NCBI GenBank assembly: GCA_900758315.1 | Contig: CAAERF010000382.1 | Span: 1-8,105 of the forward strand | DNA: 8,105 bases | Source: an uncultured Oscillospiraceae bacterium | Lineage (GTDB): Bacteria; Bacillota; Clostridia; Oscillospirales; Oscillospiraceae | Direction of reading: 5' to 3' | Part shown: positions 6,317 to 8,105 of the stretch, piece after piece | Numbering within the stretch: position 1 is the stretch's first letter | Layout of the letters: each line of letters starts with the position of its first letter | The notes under the pieces: generated by a model | The model's input: the letters and a program-made list of their open reading frames with translations, nothing else | What the model was told of the DNA's origin: nothing | Database searches by the model: none | Translations under genes and position numbers: made by a program

Positions 6317-6336
6317 TTAGTTAGTCAACGCAAACC
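6317..6336. promoter_or_regulatory. Imperfect copy of the GTTAGC-type operator candidate downstream of the rightward -10
   Basis: TTAGTTAGTCAACGCAAACC matches the sequence at 5084-5103 at 16 of 20 positions and begins immediately after the predicted -10 box. The left half GTTAG is kept and the right half is degenerate (GCAAAC instead of GCTAAC), so the palindrome is weaker. Its placement just downstream of both predicted promoters suggests a shared second regulator, though no such gene is in the window. Confidence 0.38.
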
Positions 6337-6381
6337 TCTGAGTAAATACTTTTGTGCAGATATAGATAAGGAGATGGTGAG

Positions 6382-8105
6382 ATGACCCAAAAGAAAAAAA
6401 CAGGGATTTCCAGACTCTTAGAGTTTGGAGGGTGTTACCGTTGGATGACGGTGGTGGCCTGTATATTATCTGGACTCAGCTCCGTGCTTATGCTGTGCCC
6501 ATTTTTGTGTATCTGGCTGGTTTTACGGGATGTACTGGCAGCCTTGCCAGACTTAAGCACGGTAAATGTGGAGGCAATGACCCTTTATGGATGGATGGCT
6601 CTTGGTTTGGCAGTAGGAGGTTTTCTTCTCTATTCGTTAGCTCTTTTCTTTTCCCATTTGGGTGCGTTCCACACGGCCAAAAATATGCAGTCTCAGATAC
6701 TGCACCATCTGGCTTCGCTCTCATTAGGCTTTTTCTCCCAGAACAGTAGCGGCAAACTGCGGAAAATCATCAATGAGAACACAGCGCAGACGGAAAACTT
6801 CCTGGCACACCAACTCCCGGATATGACCGGGTCGGCCGTGACTGCTGTGACGATGCTGGTCATGCTCCTGTTCTTTGATTGGAGATTAGGCGGCCTGTCC
6901 ATTCTTCTGTTGGTTGCAGGATTCATGGTACAAATGTTGATGACCAACGAAAAATCTATGTCGTATATGCGAAAATACCAGGATGCTTCTGAACAGATGA
7001 ACAATGAAGCGGTAGAGTATGTCCGTGGTATCCCGGTAGTTAAGGTTTTTCAGCAGACGATCTACTCCTTTAAGAGCTTTTACGCCGCTATCATGTACTA
7101 CAAGGACAACGTAACGGAATACGCGCTCTCCTGTCAGGGGCCGATGGTGGCCTTTAATGTCATCATCAACGCCTCCTTTGCTGTACTAATCCCAGCGGGC
7201 ATCCTTCTGATTAGCCCGGAACAGTATAGCGAGTTCCTGCTGGATTTGATTTTCTACATCCTGTTTACTTCCGGCAGTGCTGGCATTCTCAATAAAATCC
7301 TGTTTTCCGGCACATACCGTATGATGGCGCAGGAAGCGGTACGACGAGTTGATTCTCTGCTGGCAGAGACTCCTGTGGTGGAACACGAGCCCTCTCGGAT
7401 ACCGAATCAGAACGATGTGGAGTTCCGGGATGTGACTTTTACCTATCCAGGCGGCAAAGCGCCCGCACTCTCTCACCTGTCGTTCCAAGTCCCGGAGGGG
7501 AAAACTGTGGCTTTGGTAGGCGCTTCGGGCAGTGGAAAGACCACCGCCGCTACCCTGATTCCCCGGTTTTGGGATGTGCAGGAAGGGGCGGTCTGCATTG
7601 GAGGCGTCCCAGTTTCTCAAATTCCAAAACAGGAACTGATGAATCGCATCGCCTTTGTATTTCAGGACAGCCGGCTGCTGAAGGCCAGTATCTTGGAAAA
7701 TGTCCGCGCCTCCCGGCCGGATGCGACCAGAGAGCAGGTGCTGGAGGCGCTCCAGGCTGCCCAGTGCGATGATATTTTGGAAAAACTGCCAAAAGGCGTG
7801 GACACAGTGCTGGGGACCAAGGGTGTCTATCTCTCCGGCGGAGAACAACAGCGCATCGCTCTTGCGCGGGCGATTCTAAAGAATGCCCCCATTGTTCTTC
7901 TGGATGAAGCTACCGCTTTCGCTGACCCGGAGAACGAGTACAAAATTCAGATGGCATTTGAGCGTCTGACCAAAGGGAAAACTGTCCTGATGATTGCTCA
8001 CCGACTTCCCACTATTCAGAATGCCGACGAGATTTTGGTATTGGAACAGGGCGCCGCAGCGGAGCGGGGCACCCATAATTCGCTGATGGCACAGAACGGG
8101 ATCTA
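6382..8105 (+). CDS. ABC half-transporter, fused membrane domain and ATPase (YbtP/YbtQ, IrtA/IrtB-like); 3' end missing
   Basis: A continuous frame of 574 codons starts at ATG 6382, with AAGGAGA (6368-6374) 7 bases upstream, and is open at the right edge. The N-terminal half is a type IV exporter-fold membrane domain with hydrophobic segments near 22-47, 68-92, 150-170, 171-188, 258-280 and 284-305. After the second lies SLGFFSQNSSGKLRKIINEN and then ENFLAHQLPD, features of the siderophore-linked subfamily. The ATPase half has Walker A GASGSGKT (380-387), Q-loop Gln428, signature LSGGEQQR (484-491), Walker B IVLLDE (504-509) and switch His540. The D-loop reads TAFADPENE instead of the usual SALD, as in YbtP/Q and IrtA/B proteins. 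Despite an exporter fold, those relatives import metal-siderophores. Only about 10-25 residues should be missing. Half-transporters dimerise, so a partner gene may follow beyond the edge. No siderophore-interaction domain precedes it, unlike IrtA. Confidence 0.93.
   Translation, partial: MTQKKKTGISRLLEFGGCYRWMTVVACILSGLSSVLMLCPFLCIWLVLRDVLAALPDLSTVNVEAMTLYGWMALGLAVGGFLLYSLALFFSHLGAFHTAKNMQSQILHHLASLSLGFFSQNSSGKLRKIINENTAQTENFLAHQLPDMTGSAVTAVTMLVMLLFFDWRLGGLSILLLVAGFMVQMLMTNEKSMSYMRKYQDASEQMNNEAVEYVRGIPVVKVFQQTIYSFKSFYAAIMYYKDNVTEYALSCQGPMVAFNVIINASFAVLIPAGILLISPEQYSEFLLDLIFYILFTSGSAGILNKILFSGTYRMMAQEAVRRVDSLLAETPVVEHEPSRIPNQNDVEFRDVTFTYPGGKAPALSHLSFQVPEGKTVALVGASGSGKTTAATLIPRFWDVQEGAVCIGGVPVSQIPKQELMNRIAFVFQDSRLLKASILENVRASRPDATREQVLEALQAAQCDDILEKLPKGVDTVLGTKGVYLSGGEQQRIALARAILKNAPIVLLDEATAFADPENEYKIQMAFERLTKGKTVLMIAHRLPTIQNADEILVLEQGAAAERGTHNSLMAQNGI

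Noticed and set aside
6432..6749. 105-codon plus-strand frame at the start of the half-transporter
   Set aside because: The frame from ATG 6382 carries the membrane segments and the AHQLPD motif and continues into the ATPase domain; this one is off-frame.
7186..7848. 220-codon minus-strand frame opposite the half-transporter ATPase domain
   Set aside because: Long, but directly antisense to Walker A, Q-loop and signature sequences in the plus strand; no homology is evident and codon constraint on the real gene explains its openness.
1..8105. CRISPR arrays, tRNA or rRNA genes, riboswitches, and transposase genes
   Set aside because: No spaced repeat series, cloverleaf-like or ribosomal segment, or recognisable transposase was seen; the only repeats are the short operator-like elements described.

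Overview
The window looks like a chromosomal segment of a Gram-positive gut-type Clostridia, possibly Oscillospiraceae. The evidence is the solute-binding lipoprotein with a lipobox, strong GGAGG ribosome binding sites, TTG/GTG starts, a moderate base composition and transporter types common in that group. The taxon is an inference, not something the sequence proves.

Layout. Bases 1-160 hold the 3' flank of a leftward operon: an imperfect hairpin, and on the minus strand an unidentified reading frame that runs off the left edge. Bases 161-5039 (minus strand) are a compact five-gene operon for a nickel/peptide/opine-type ABC importer. In transcription order it encodes permease B, permease C, ATPase D, ATPase F and the binding lipoprotein. 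The first four genes overlap by 4, 8 and 16 bases and the lipoprotein follows after 23 bases. Bases 5040-5208 are a divergent control region. Bases 5209-6183 (plus) encode an AraC-family regulator followed by a strong intrinsic terminator. Bases 6239-6381 are a second control region. Bases 6382-8105 (plus) encode a fused membrane/ATPase half-transporter resembling the YbtP/YbtQ and IrtA/IrtB class, cut by the right edge a few residues before its expected end.

How the parts fit. The most informative signal is in the two control regions. A GCAATCGGCCAAAT element followed 21 bases later by a second, related half-site lies upstream of both the leftward importer promoter and the rightward half-transporter promoter. 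In both cases exactly 35 bases separate the end of the core element from the predicted -35 hexamer. This is the direct-repeat architecture expected of an AraC-type activator, so the regulator encoded between the two units probably controls both. Just downstream of both predicted -10 boxes lies a related partly palindromic sequence, TTAGTTAG-n5-GC-n-AACC. It could be the site of a second regulator, perhaps a metal-dependent repressor of the DtxR type.

Taken together the window reads as a co-regulated uptake locus, most plausibly for a metal chelate (siderophore, opine-type or histidine-type metallophore). The substrate cannot be read from the sequence, and a peptide substrate remains possible for the importer.
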